In this document: positions 7,891-15,501 of the stretch, piece by piece
How positions within the stretch are numbered: position 1 is the first letter of the stretch
Layout: every line of letters begins with the position of its first letter
Origin: JACCQS01 sp050999295
GTDB taxonomy: Bacteria; Actinomycetota; Actinomycetes; Mycobacteriales; Geodermatophilaceae
Direction of reading: 5' to 3'
Length of the DNA stretch: 26,438 nt
NCBI GenBank assembly: GCA_050999295.1
Contig: JBPCPI010000265.1
Location: forward strand, 1-26,438
The notes under the pieces: model-generated
What the model was told of the DNA's origin: nothing
Database searches by the model: none
What the model saw: only the letters and a program-made list of their open reading frames with translations
Translations under genes and position numbers: made by a program

Positions 7891-8670
7891 TTAGCGAAGC
7901 GCTGCCAAGACTGCCTTCCGCAGGTCCTCGCGGCACACCAGGAGATCAGGCAAATAGGGATCAGCCTGGTTGTAGCTGAGCTTCGAACCGTCGAGACGAC
8001 TGGCGTGCAGTCCGGCCGCCAGCGCAACCGCCACCGGAGCGGCCGAGTCCCATTCGTACTGACCGCCGCCGTGCAGATAGACATCGGCCTCGCCGAGAAT
8101 CACTGCGGACACCTTCGCTCCGGCCGACCCCAGTGGTAGCAGTTCTGCGTTGAGTGCCGTGGCAACCGCCTGCGCCTGGGCAGGTGGCCTGGTCCGGCTT
8201 ACGACGATCCGTGTTCGTCCTGGATTGGCTTGGGGGGCAGCAACACTCGGAGTAGCAAGCGTGATCCCGCGACCGGGCAGCGCCACTGCGCCAACCGGTA
8301 CGAACCCATCTATCCAGAGCGCCACATGCACCGCCCAGTCGCTACGACCCGCCTCGGAGAATTCGCGTGTGCCGTCCAACGGGTCGATGATCCACACCCG
8401 CGACCTGGTCAATCGCGTCGCGTCGTCACGCGCCTCCTCGGACAGAACCGCGTCGTGCGGGCGAAGCCGCCGGAGGTGGCCGGCCAGCAGGTCCTGAGCT
8501 CCCCGATCACCGGCCGCACGGAGTGCGCCTGGATCAGCGAATCCCTGCTCGGTCCGGATCTCGAGCAATCGGCGGCCGGCGGCTGTCGCCAGGGCGGCGG
8601 CCACGATGTGATCGTCGGCAGTGGGGAGGACAGCGTGGAGGAGCTCTGCAGCTGCGAAGGTGTCGGGCAT
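7891..8670 (-). CDS. cysQ: Inositol monophosphatase-family protein, probably 3'(2'),5'-bisphosphate nucleotidase CysQ
   Basis: The 259-residue protein shows the metal-binding signatures of the IMPase superfamily: LSEE near 77-80, WIIDPLDGTREFSE near 93-106, and YEWDSAAPVAVA near 207-218. Together these bind the Mg2+ or Li+ ions that hydrolyse a phosphomonoester. The DPLDGTREF form is typical of CysQ, which removes the 3' phosphate from PAP made during sulfate assimilation; inositol or fructose bisphosphate substrates remain possible. ATG at 8670 is 8 bp after the prs stop, so the gene is probably co-transcribed with glmU and prs. Its transcript appears to end at the hairpin 7815-7843. Confidence 0.85.
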   Translation of the reverse strand: MPDTFAAAELLHAVLPTADDHIVAAALATAAGRRLLEIRTEQGFADPGALRAAGDRGAQDLLAGHLRRLRPHDAVLSEEARDDATRLTRSRVWIIDPLDGTREFSEAGRSDWAVHVALWIDGFVPVGAVALPGRGITLATPSVAAPQANPGRTRIVVSRTRPPAQAQAVATALNAELLPLGSAGAKVSAVILGEADVYLHGGGQYEWDSAAPVAVALAAGLHASRLDGSKLSYNQADPYLPDLLVCREDLRKAVLAALR

Positions 8671-8678
8671 GTCCGCAG

Positions 8679-9659
8679 TCAGCTGTCGCCGTCGAAAAGG
8701 CTGGTGACCGAACCGTCCTCGAATACCTCCCGGATAGCCAACGCGAGCAGCGGAGCGATCGAAAGCACCGTGAGCTTGTCGAAACGGCGCTCCTCGGATA
8801 TCGGCAGGGTGTTGGTCACCACGACGTCGCTGATCCGGCTGTTCTTGAGTCGGTCGACGGCCGGCCCCGACAGGACCCCGTGGGTCACCGCGACGGACAC
8901 CTCGGCAGCCCCGGCCTCGAACAGGGCATCCGCGGCCTTGCAGACCGTTCCCGCGGTGTCGATCATGTCGTCGACCACGACGCAGTGCCGACCGGCGACA
9001 TCACCGACGACGCGGTTCGCCACGACATCGTTGGGCCGCGTGATGTCCCGGGTCTTGTGGATGAAGGCCAGCGGCACGCCACCCAGACGCTCGGTCCAGC
9101 GCTCGGCGACCCGGACGCGCCCGGAGTCGGGGGAGACCACGGTGATGTCCTTGTCATGCCAACGCTCTCGGACATGCTCGACCAGCAGGGAGAGCGCGAA
9201 AAGGTGATCCACGGGCCCGTCGAAGAAGCCCTGGATCTGGGCCGTGTGCAGATCGACGACCATCAGCCGGTCTGCGCCGGCGGTATGGAAGAGATCAGCG
9301 ACCAGCCTGGCGGAGATCGGTTCCCGGCCGCGGTGTTTCTTGTCCTGACGCGCGTACGGGAAGAACGGTACGACCACCGTGATCCGCTTGGCCGAGGCGC
9401 GTTTGGCCGCATCGACCATGATCAATTGCTCCATCAACCAGGTGTTGATGGGGGCGCTGTGGCTTTGGATGATGAACAGGTCGCTTCCGCGTACCGATTC
9501 GTCGAAGCGGACGTAGAGTTCCCCATTGGCGAACTCGTAACTGGTCGTCGGCGTGGGTGTGACGCCCAGCCGGGCCGCTATGTCATCGGCGAGCTCAGGA
9601 AAAGCCCGGCCGGACAACAGCATCAGACTTTTGTGAGTCTGCTGGCGCATCGTTGTCAT
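8679..9659 (-). CDS. prs: Ribose-phosphate pyrophosphokinase (PRPP synthase)
   Basis: The 326-residue cytoplasmic enzyme makes PRPP from ribose 5-phosphate and ATP for purine, pyrimidine, His and Trp synthesis. Motifs seen are YEFANGELYVRFDESVRG, the ATP-loop segment FFPYARQDKKHRGREPIS, the metal-binding VVDLHTAQIQGFF and the PRPP-binding loop VVVDDMIDTAGT. The length is close to the usual 310-326 for class I enzymes. ATG at 9659 overlaps the glmU stop by 4 bp (ATGA), showing coupling to glmU, the common actinobacterial arrangement. Some key-loop positions differ from the classic Bacillus form, for instance no RYPKD-like start, but the fold is clear. Confidence 0.97.
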   Translation of the reverse strand: MTTMRQQTHKSLMLLSGRAFPELADDIAARLGVTPTPTTSYEFANGELYVRFDESVRGSDLFIIQSHSAPINTWLMEQLIMVDAAKRASAKRITVVVPFFPYARQDKKHRGREPISARLVADLFHTAGADRLMVVDLHTAQIQGFFDGPVDHLFALSLLVEHVRERWHDKDITVVSPDSGRVRVAERWTERLGGVPLAFIHKTRDITRPNDVVANRVVGDVAGRHCVVVDDMIDTAGTVCKAADALFEAGAAEVSVAVTHGVLSGPAVDRLKNSRISDVVVTNTLPISEERRFDKLTVLSIAPLLALAIREVFEDGSVTSLFDGDS

Positions 9660-11134
9660 TGCTGCCCCTGACCGCTCGCTTCGACCGTACCCGGTGCTGA
9701 AACAGGTCGGCCTGACTCCTCGGCAGCCCGGGCCGCTTCGGCGGCCGGCGTACCCGGACGCCGCAGCCGGACCCAGCCGGTGATATTGCGCTGCTTGGCC
9801 CTGGCCACCCCCATGGCACCGGGCGGTACGTCATCGGTGATCACCGATCCGGCCGCGGTGTAGGCACCGTCGCCGACACTGACCGGCGCCACGAACATGT
9901 TGTCGGCACCGGTGCGCGCGTGGCTGCCGATCACGGTCCGGTGCTTGGCAACCCCGTCGTAGTTGACGAACACGGTGGCCGCTCCGATGTTGGTGTGCTG
10001 GCCGATGCTCGCATCACCGACATAGGAGAGGTGCGGAACCTTGCTGCCCCGCCCGACCTCGGCGTTCTTGATCTCGACGAAGGCTCCGGCCTTGGTCTCG
10101 GGACCCAGCCGGGTACCAGGCCGCAGGTAGGTGAACGGGCCCACTTCGGCTCCAGGGCCGATCTCAGCCCCAGTCCCGTGGGTACGCACGACCGAGGCTC
10201 GAGCGCCAACGACGCAGTCGGTGAGCGTCGTGTCCGGCCCGACGACGGCGTACTGGTCGACTGCGGTAGAGCCATGGAGGTGGGTACCCGGCAGCAGCCG
10301 CACGTCCGGGCCGACCGTGACATCCACGTCGATCCAGGTCGTCTCCGGATCGATGATCGTGACGCCCGCGGCCATGTGCCTGCGGAGCACCCGTTCGTTG
10401 AGTGTCCGGCCGCGCGCGGCGAGCTCGATGCGGTCGTTGCAGCCGAGGACATCGGCGGGATCGGCTGCGACGTGTGCGGCGACGACGTCTCCGGCGGCGA
10501 CCAGCGGGCCCACCGCGTCGGTGAGGTACCGCTCCCCTTGGGCGTTGCCCGAGCGCAGCTGATCCAGCGCCGCGATGAGAGCCGCGCGGTCGGCCACGTA
10601 GGCACCGGCGTTGACCTCGTCGATGGTGAGCTGCCCGGTGTCGGCGTCGCTGTGTTCGACGATGCCGATCGGCGCGCCGCTGTCGTCGCGGATGACCCGG
10701 CCGAGGCCGCGCGCGTCCGCAACCCGCGCGGTCAGGACCGTCAGCACGGCTTGGGTCGCGAGGTGGGTGTCCACCAGGCCGGACAGGGTCTCGGGTGTGA
10801 GCAGCGGCGCGTCACCGTTGATGATCAGCACCGGTCCCTGGCCTCGTACCTGCTCGAGAGCCAGCCGGGTGGCGTGCCCGGAGCCGAGCTGTTCTTCCTG
10901 CACCACGGTCTCCGCGTCGGGCGCGATGTCGGACAGGTGCTCGGCGACGGCCTCCCGACCTGCCCCGACAACGACCAGCCGTTGGGCCGCACCCAGCGGT
11001 GCGGCGGCGCCAAGCACGTGACCGAGCAGGCTCCGTCCGCCGATTGGGTGCAGCACCTTTGGGGTGGCCGACCGCATCCTGCTGCCGATTCCGGCGGCAA
11101 GAACCACCACGGCGGCCAGGCCTGGTGGGCTCAC
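9656..11134 (-). CDS. glmU: Bifunctional UDP-N-acetylglucosamine pyrophosphorylase / GlcN-1-P N-acetyltransferase
   Basis: The 492-residue GlmU makes UDP-GlcNAc for peptidoglycan and wall polymers. The N-terminal uridylyltransferase half starts VVVLAAGIGSRMRSATPKVL. The C-terminal left-handed beta-helix acetyltransferase half includes NYDGVAKHRTVIGS and a terminal GAMGVARAKQRNITGW. I chose GTG at 11134 because GAGGGGG lies about 7 nt upstream and the pyrophosphorylase domain begins within eight residues. The frame stays open another 31 codons upstream, but that stretch overlaps the tRNA. It overlaps prs by 4 bp and lies directly downstream of tRNA-Gln, an arrangement also known in mycobacteria. 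The C-terminal tail after the acetyltransferase domain is Ala/Glu-rich and probably disordered. Confidence 0.97.
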   Translation of the reverse strand: MSPPGLAAVVVLAAGIGSRMRSATPKVLHPIGGRSLLGHVLGAAAPLGAAQRLVVVGAGREAVAEHLSDIAPDAETVVQEEQLGSGHATRLALEQVRGQGPVLIINGDAPLLTPETLSGLVDTHLATQAVLTVLTARVADARGLGRVIRDDSGAPIGIVEHSDADTGQLTIDEVNAGAYVADRAALIAALDQLRSGNAQGERYLTDAVGPLVAAGDVVAAHVAADPADVLGCNDRIELAARGRTLNERVLRRHMAAGVTIIDPETTWIDVDVTVGPDVRLLPGTHLHGSTAVDQYAVVGPDTTLTDCVVGARASVVRTHGTGAEIGPGAEVGPFTYLRPGTRLGPETKAGAFVEIKNAEVGRGSKVPHLSYVGDASIGQHTNIGAATVFVNYDGVAKHRTVIGSHARTGADNMFVAPVSVGDGAYTAAGSVITDDVPPGAMGVARAKQRNITGWVRLRRPGTPAAEAARAAEESGRPVSAPGTVEASGQGQQ

Positions 11135-11184
11135 TCGCGACCCCCTCGATCGATGACGCTCGGACACCAGCTGTGCCGGCGATC

Positions 11185-11260
11185 TGGCTGGGGGACTCGG
11201 ACTCGAACCGAGACTGCACGGCTCCAAAGGCCGGCGGGCTGCCGATTACCCCATCCCCCA
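11185..11260 (-). tRNA. tRNA-Gln (anticodon UUG)
   Basis: On the minus strand, acceptor strands TGGGGGA (11260-11254) and TCCCCCA (11195-11189) pair perfectly. The T arm contains GGTTCGAGTCC. The anticodon loop CTTTGGA gives UUG, reading CAA glutamine codons. Discriminator G and an encoded CCA occupy 11188-11185. One closing pair of the anticodon stem (C-T) is a mismatch. The gene lies just upstream of glmU on the same strand, as in mycobacteria. Confidence 0.95.
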
Positions 11261-11275
11261 TCGCCAATGGGCTGG

Positions 11276-11356
11276 AGTCCAGACAGCCAGCGCAGCGGGC
11301 AGCCTGCTGACCTGGCTGGGGGAAGTCAGTCTAGACAGCCAGCGCAGCGGGCAGCC
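11276..11356. repeat. 29-bp direct repeat flanking a tRNA 3'-end remnant
   Basis: Positions 11276-11304 and 11328-11356 are identical at 28 of 29 bases, a period of 52 bp. Between them, 11309-11323 (GACCTGGCTGGGGGA) matches 14 of 15 bases of the tRNA-Gln 3' end with its CCA and flank (11181-11195), in the same orientation. The simplest reading is a tandem tRNA-Gln duplication in which the distal copy lost everything but its 3' end, leaving both copies of the 5'-flanking sequence. Confidence 0.75.
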
Positions 11357-11367
11357 GCCGCCATCAA

Positions 11368-11398
11368 CCTACGCCTGCGTAAGTTACGCTACCGTAGG
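11368..11398. promoter_or_regulatory. Dyad operator upstream of the desaturase-tetR operon
   Basis: A perfect palindrome GCGTAA-G-TTACGC (11377-11389) is nested in a second pair of arms, CCTACG (11368-11373) and CGTAGG (11393-11398), all centred on 11383. It ends 4 bp before the desaturase ATG. A TANNNT-type -10 element (TACGCT, 11385-11390) lies inside it, so a bound repressor would block transcription. The TetR protein encoded in the same operon is the natural ligand, which is inference. Confidence 0.7.
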
Positions 11399-11402
11399 CT
11401 AC

Positions 11403-12368
11403 ATGACAATGACAGCTTCGCCGGCACCACCCGCGACCAAGGTCGGCGATCGAGCTCAGCCGATCTATAGCAAGACCAAGGGCTTCTGGGAGCAGGCAGT
11501 CCTCTATCTCTTCGTCATCGTCCCGTTCGTCGCCTTTATCGCCGCCGTACCCCTGATCTGGGGGTGGGGTATGGGCTGGCTCGATGTCGGGCTCCTGGTC
11601 GGGATGTTTGCCATCAGCGGGCACGGCATCACCGTCGGCTTCCACCGGCACTTCACCCATGGTTCGTTCAAGGCCGTGGCGCCGCTGCGCGCGGCGCTGG
11701 TCGTGGCCGGGTCGATGGCCATTCAGGGACCGGTCACCCAATGGGTTGCCGACCACCGGCGCCATCACGCCTTCAGCGACCGGGCGGGCGACCCGCACTC
11801 CCCGTGGCGATACGGGGATACCGTCCGCGCGCTGACCAAGGGCCTGTTCCACGCCCACATCGGCTGGCTGTTCGATCGCAACCAGACCAATCCAGCCCGC
11901 TACGCACCGGACCTGCTCAAAGATTCCGTCGTACGGCGTACCGGCGCATGGTTCATTCTCTGGGCCTTTCTTGGTCTTGCGCTGCCCGCAGTTCTCGGTG
12001 GCCTGATCACCATGTCGTGGATCGGTGTTCTCACCGGGTTCTTCTGGGGCGGCCTCGTGCGGGTCGCGGTACTGCATCACGTGACGTGGTCGATCAACTC
12101 GATCTGTCACCTGGTCGGCGCCCGACCGTTCGCCGCCCGCGACAAGTCAGCCAATGTCTGGCCGCTGGCGATCCTGTCGATGGGCGAGTCCTGGCACAAC
12201 CTGCACCACGCCGATCCGACGTGCGCCCGACACGGAGTTCTGCCCGGCCAGATCGACTCCTCTGCCCGGTTGATCTGGCTGTTCGAGAAATTCGGCTGGG
12301 TCCGCGACGTCCGTTGGCCGGACCCGGTGCGGCTGGCTGCCAAGCGGGTGGCACCGTCACCGGCATGA
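11403..12368 (+). CDS. Membrane acyl-CoA delta-9 fatty acid desaturase
   Basis: The 321-residue di-iron membrane desaturase has three histidine boxes at the expected spacing: H81-RHFT-H86, H118-RR-HH122 and H265-NL-HH269. Hydrophobic segments lie near 32-54, 57-78 and 190-230. The family (stearoyl-CoA desaturase, DesA3-like) introduces a cis double bond at position 9 of saturated acyl-CoA and needs an electron-transfer partner, not present here. ATG at 11403 lies immediately after the dyad operator; only a weak AGG is upstream, so the transcript may have a very short leader. The stop overlaps the tetR ATG by 4 bp, giving a two-gene operon in which the regulator probably senses acyl-CoA or fatty acid. 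Confidence 0.93.
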   Translation: MTMTASPAPPATKVGDRAQPIYSKTKGFWEQAVLYLFVIVPFVAFIAAVPLIWGWGMGWLDVGLLVGMFAISGHGITVGFHRHFTHGSFKAVAPLRAALVVAGSMAIQGPVTQWVADHRRHHAFSDRAGDPHSPWRYGDTVRALTKGLFHAHIGWLFDRNQTNPARYAPDLLKDSVVRRTGAWFILWAFLGLALPAVLGGLITMSWIGVLTGFFWGGLVRVAVLHHVTWSINSICHLVGARPFAARDKSANVWPLAILSMGESWHNLHHADPTCARHGVLPGQIDSSARLIWLFEKFGWVRDVRWPDPVRLAAKRVAPSPA

Positions 12369-12997
12369 CCGATACCGCTGTGCCCGTACGGGTTCGGATG
12401 ACGGGCGCCCAGCGGCGTCAGCAGTTGCTCGATGTCGGCCGAGCGTTGTTCGCTGAACGTGGCTTCGAGGCGACCTCGATCGAGGAGATCGCAGCACGGG
12501 CCAAGGTGAGCAAACCCGTGGTGTACGAACACTTCGGCGGCAAGGAGGGCCTCTACGCCGTCGTTGTCGACCGGGAGATGCAGCGGCTACTCGGAAACTT
12601 CAGCTCCGCCCTCCAGGGCACCGACCCCCGAGAGTTGCTCGAGCAGGCAGCATTCGTCCTGCTGGACTACATCGAGGACGAGACCGACGGGTTCCGCATC
12701 CTCATCCGCGATTCCCCGGTGGCCAGCACAACCGGCACGTTCTCCTCGCTGATCTCCGAGATCGCCAGCCAGGTCGAGTACATCCTCGAGCGTCAGTTCA
12801 CCTCCCGCGGCTACGAGTCGAAGCTGGCCGGCCTGTATAGCCAGGCGTTGGTGGGCATGGTCGCGCTGACCGGGCAGTGGTGGCTCGAGGTGCGTACACC
12901 CAACAAGCACGAGGTTGCAGCGCACCTGGTGAACCTCGCCTGGAACGGGCTTTCCCACCTCGAGGGCAAGCCGGTCCTGACTGGCCCCCGCGACTGA
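12365..12997 (+). CDS. TetR-family transcriptional regulator
   Basis: The 210-residue protein has an N-terminal TetR helix-turn-helix: RRQQLLDVGRALFAERGFEA, then SIEEIAARAKVSKPVVYEHF, near residues 17-57. An all-helical ligand-binding and dimerisation domain fills the rest. ATG overlaps the desaturase stop (ATGA), so the two are coupled. The 31-bp dyad upstream of the operon is its likely operator, making it an autoregulated repressor of desaturase expression, similar in logic to DesT or FasR-type regulators. The ligand is not evident. It ends 9 bp from the convergent rmlD gene with no clear hairpin between. Confidence 0.92.
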   Translation: MTDTAVPVRVRMTGAQRRQQLLDVGRALFAERGFEATSIEEIAARAKVSKPVVYEHFGGKEGLYAVVVDREMQRLLGNFSSALQGTDPRELLEQAAFVLLDYIEDETDGFRILIRDSPVASTTGTFSSLISEIASQVEYILERQFTSRGYESKLAGLYSQALVGMVALTGQWWLEVRTPNKHEVAAHLVNLAWNGLSHLEGKPVLTGPRD

Positions 12998-13006
12998 GAG
13001 CAGCGA

Positions 13007-13918
13007 CTAGGCCGCGAACACCCCGGCGCGAAAGGCGGAAGCCAACATCGGGCGCCAATCGCCCAGCGGAGCCATGCCGGCACCGGCCCACCGGTCATGG
13101 CCGAGCACGCTTCGGGCCGGGCGGGGCGCCGGCCGGGCAAACGCTGCACTGCTGACCGGCCGAACTCGAGCCGGGTCCAGGCCGGCTTCGACGAAGGCAG
13201 CCTGGGCCAGCCCGAACCAACTGGTTTCACCTCCCGCGGTGGCGTGGTACCTGCCGGGCTTGGGTTGTCGCTTGCCGATCTCCACCATCCGCTGAGCCAG
13301 CTCGTGGGTCCACGTCGGCTGCCCTACCTGATCGTCGACCACCTCCACCGTCTCGCGGGTCGCAGCCAGACCTAGCATCGTGGATACGAAGTTTCGTCCG
13401 TGCCGCCCATAGAGCCACGCGGTCCGCAGGACGTAGCCGGTCTCGGGGCACAGCTCGAGCACTGCCTGCTCACCTTCCAACTTGCTGCGGCCGTAGGCGT
13501 TGATCGGGGCGGTCGGCGCGTCCTCGGCGTAGGCCGACACGGTCTCCGCAGCGCCACGGCCCGGGGGCGGGCCACCGAACACGTAGTCGGTGGAGATATG
13601 CACCAGCAAGGCTTCGGCGGCACGGCACGCCGAAGCAAGCACCCGTACACCTGCGCCGTTGACTGCTCGCGCCTGCTGCTCCTGCTCCTCGGCATGATCA
13701 ACGTTCGTCCATCCCGCCGCGTTGAGGACGACCCCGCGGGGCCCCAACTGAGACACTGCCCGCCGCACCGCAGCGGCGTCGGTGATGTCCAACGCGGCCC
13801 GATCGGCTAGGTGCACTCCGCTCGAGGAGTCCTCAGCCAGCATCTCGGCCACGTCCGAACCGAGCATCCCGCCGGCCCCGGTGACCAACCAACCGGTGAT
13901 GGGGCGCTCTCGACTCAC
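13007..13918 (-). CDS. rmlD: dTDP-4-dehydrorhamnose reductase
   Basis: The 303-residue short-chain dehydrogenase-type enzyme has an N-terminal Rossmann motif TGAGGMLG (about 13-20). STDYVFGGPPPGRG with the catalytic-region Asp-Tyr follows, and then the Y-x3-K pair in NAYGRSKLEGE. RmlD performs the last step of dTDP-L-rhamnose synthesis, NADPH-dependent reduction of dTDP-4-keto-rhamnose. In actinobacteria rhamnose often links arabinogalactan to peptidoglycan or decorates wall polysaccharides. The GTG start at 13918 has no clear ribosome site but sits 8 nt after a TANNNT -10 element, suggesting leaderless translation. It is divergent from rmlA. Confidence 0.95.
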   Translation of the reverse strand: MSRERPITGWLVTGAGGMLGSDVAEMLAEDSSSGVHLADRAALDITDAAAVRRAVSQLGPRGVVLNAAGWTNVDHAEEQEQQARAVNGAGVRVLASACRAAEALLVHISTDYVFGGPPPGRGAAETVSAYAEDAPTAPINAYGRSKLEGEQAVLELCPETGYVLRTAWLYGRHGRNFVSTMLGLAATRETVEVVDDQVGQPTWTHELAQRMVEIGKRQPKPGRYHATAGGETSWFGLAQAAFVEAGLDPARVRPVSSAAFARPAPRPARSVLGHDRWAGAGMAPLGDWRPMLASAFRAGVFAA

Positions 13919-13926
13919 GGGCGCCG

Positions 13927-13932
13927 AGGCTA
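13927..13932 (-). promoter_or_regulatory. Candidate leaderless -10 element for rmlD
   Basis: On the minus strand TAGCCT ends 8 nt before the GTG start of rmlD. Such spacing puts the transcription start at or next to the start codon. No Shine-Dalgarno sequence is seen, which fits leaderless expression; the -35 region is not convincing. Confidence 0.4.
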
Positions 13933-13985
13933 CAAGATCTACGAAATTGACATCCGGTTACGACGTCAACACGCTGCGTGTTCGT

Positions 13986-13991
13986 TACCCT
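13986..13991 (+). promoter_or_regulatory. Candidate leaderless -10 element for rmlA
   Basis: TACCCT (TANNNT) ends 7 nt before GTG at 13999, so transcription would begin at the start codon. There is no ribosome site at this GTG. A TTGACA hexamer at 13947-13952 is too far upstream to pair with this -10 and may belong to another start. Confidence 0.45.
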
Positions 13992-13998
13992 TCAGTAC

Positions 13999-14892
13999 GT
14001 GCGGGGAATTCTGCTGGCCGGGGGTAACGGCTCTCGGCTGTCCCCGATCACTCGGGCAGTGTCCAAGCAGCTCATGCCGGTCTACGACAAGCCGATGATC
14101 TACTACCCGCTCTCGACGCTCATCCATGCCGGGATCCGGGACATCCTGGTGGTGACGACACCCGAGGACACCGCGCGCTTCGCCGGCCTGCTGGGTGATG
14201 GCACGGACCTGGGCCTTTCGATCTCCTACGCCATCCAACCCCGACCTGAAGGAATCGCCCAGGTGTTCCTGATCGGCGCCGACTTCATCCACGGAGAGCC
14301 GGTCGCCCTGATCCTGGGCGACAACATCTTCCACGGCGTCGGGCTGGGCGAGCAGCTACACGCCCAGCAGGCCGTGGATGGCGCCACGGTCTTCGCCTAT
14401 CAGGTCGCCGACCCGCAGAGTTACGGCGTGGTGGAATTCGGCGACGACGGTTTAGCCGTCTCCATCGAGGAGAAGCCGAGCGCGCCCAAGTCACGGTACG
14501 CGGTACCCGGGCTGTACTTCTACGACAAGCAGGTGGTCGAGATCACCCAGGGCCTGCAACCCAGCGATCGCGGTGAACTCGAGATCACCGACGTCAACGA
14601 GGCCTACCTGCTGGCTGGACAGCTTCGGGTCAGCATCCTGTCCCGCGGCACTGCATGGTTGGACACCGGCACCTTTGCCTCGCTGATGTCTGCCGCTGAG
14701 TACGTGCGGGTCATCGAGGAGCGCCAAGGGCTCAAGATCGGCTGCATCGAAGAAGCAGCCTGGCGTCAGGGTTTCATCGATGACGCCGCCCTGGCCGCGC
14801 TCGCCGAGCCGTTGCGCGCGAGCGGGTACGGCGATTACCTCCTTCAGCTCCTCGACCCGGCCTGGTCCGCGCCTGCGCAAGACCTGGACTGA
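13999..14892 (+). CDS. rmlA: Glucose-1-phosphate thymidylyltransferase
   Basis: The 297-residue nucleotidyltransferase opens with the signature RGILLAGGNGSRLSPITR and continues with SKQLMPVYDKPMIYYPLSTL, both diagnostic of RmlA. It also has EKPSAPKSRYAVPGLYFYD and a later GTAWLDTGT sugar-binding segment. It forms dTDP-glucose from dTTP and glucose 1-phosphate, the first committed step to dTDP-rhamnose, and is usually feedback-inhibited by dTDP-rhamnose. I preferred GTG 13999 to GTG 13978 because RmlA proteins normally begin within a few residues of the LAGG motif and a -10 element sits 7 nt upstream. The stop is 1 nt before the rmlC GTG. Confidence 0.96.
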   Translation: MRGILLAGGNGSRLSPITRAVSKQLMPVYDKPMIYYPLSTLIHAGIRDILVVTTPEDTARFAGLLGDGTDLGLSISYAIQPRPEGIAQVFLIGADFIHGEPVALILGDNIFHGVGLGEQLHAQQAVDGATVFAYQVADPQSYGVVEFGDDGLAVSIEEKPSAPKSRYAVPGLYFYDKQVVEITQGLQPSDRGELEITDVNEAYLLAGQLRVSILSRGTAWLDTGTFASLMSAAEYVRVIEERQGLKIGCIEEAAWRQGFIDDAALAALAEPLRASGYGDYLLQLLDPAWSAPAQDLD

Positions 14893-14893
14893 C

Positions 14894-15499
14894 GTGCAGA
14901 TCCGTGCACTGTCGATCCCCGGCACCGTAGAGGTCATCCCGCAACAGCATGGCGACAGCCGTGGAGTCTTCCTCGAGTCCTACCGCGCTGACCGGCTGGA
15001 AGAGGTGATCGGCCATCGCTTCGCCTTGTCCCAGGCGAACCTGTCGGTCTCGGCGCGCGGCGTCGTACGGGGCATCCACTTCGCCGCTGTCCCGCCCGGT
15101 CAGGCCAAGTACGTGACTTGCGCCAGCGGACGGGTCCTCGACGTGCTGGTCGACCTGCGGGTCGGCTCGCCCAGTTACGGTAGGTGGGAAGGGGTTGTTC
15201 TCGACGACGTCGACCGGCATGCGGTCTATCTCCCCGAGGGTGTCGGACACGGCTTCTGCGCGATGTCCGACAGTGCGACAGTCACCTATCTGTGTTCCGA
15301 GCCCTACGCCCCCGAGCGCGAACACGCGGTCAACGCCTTCGATGCCGAGCTCGGCATCGAATGGCCGACCGCCGATGTGACGACCTCGGAACGCGACGCC
15401 GCCGCACCCAGCCTGGCCGATGCGCGGCGCGCGGGGCTCCTCCCGGAGTACGCCGAGTGCACGGCCTACACCGAGCAGCTGCGCAGCGTCGAGCGCTGA
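14894..15499 (+). CDS. rmlC: dTDP-4-dehydrorhamnose 3,5-epimerase
   Basis: The 201-residue cupin-fold epimerase has the expected length. The catalytic-region motif is VRGIHF, containing the general-base His, followed by QAKYVTCASGRVLDVLVDLR with the conserved Lys. YLPEGVGHGFCAMSD and TYLCSEPYAPEREHAV complete the active site. RmlC epimerises C3 and C5 of the 4-keto sugar before RmlD reduction. GTG at 14894 lies 1 nt after the rmlA stop, so the two are translationally linked. RmlB, the 4,6-dehydratase acting between RmlA and RmlC, is not encoded in the window. The gene ends 2 bp from the convergent hydrolase gene. Confidence 0.95.
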   Translation: MQIRALSIPGTVEVIPQQHGDSRGVFLESYRADRLEEVIGHRFALSQANLSVSARGVVRGIHFAAVPPGQAKYVTCASGRVLDVLVDLRVGSPSYGRWEGVVLDDVDRHAVYLPEGVGHGFCAMSDSATVTYLCSEPYAPEREHAVNAFDAELGIEWPTADVTTSERDAAAPSLADARRAGLLPEYAECTAYTEQLRSVER

Positions 15500-15501
15500 A
15501 C

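Noticed and set aside
9920..11470. A 516-codon rightward open frame antisense to glmU and running over the tRNA
   Set aside because: It is the mirror of the well-identified glmU gene, crosses the tRNA-Gln gene, and has no domain resemblance; it is an artefact of GC-rich codon structure.
13947..13952. TTGACA as the -35 of rmlA
   Set aside because: It is a perfect hexamer, but no -10 element lies 16-18 nt downstream; the likely -10 at 13986 is too far away.
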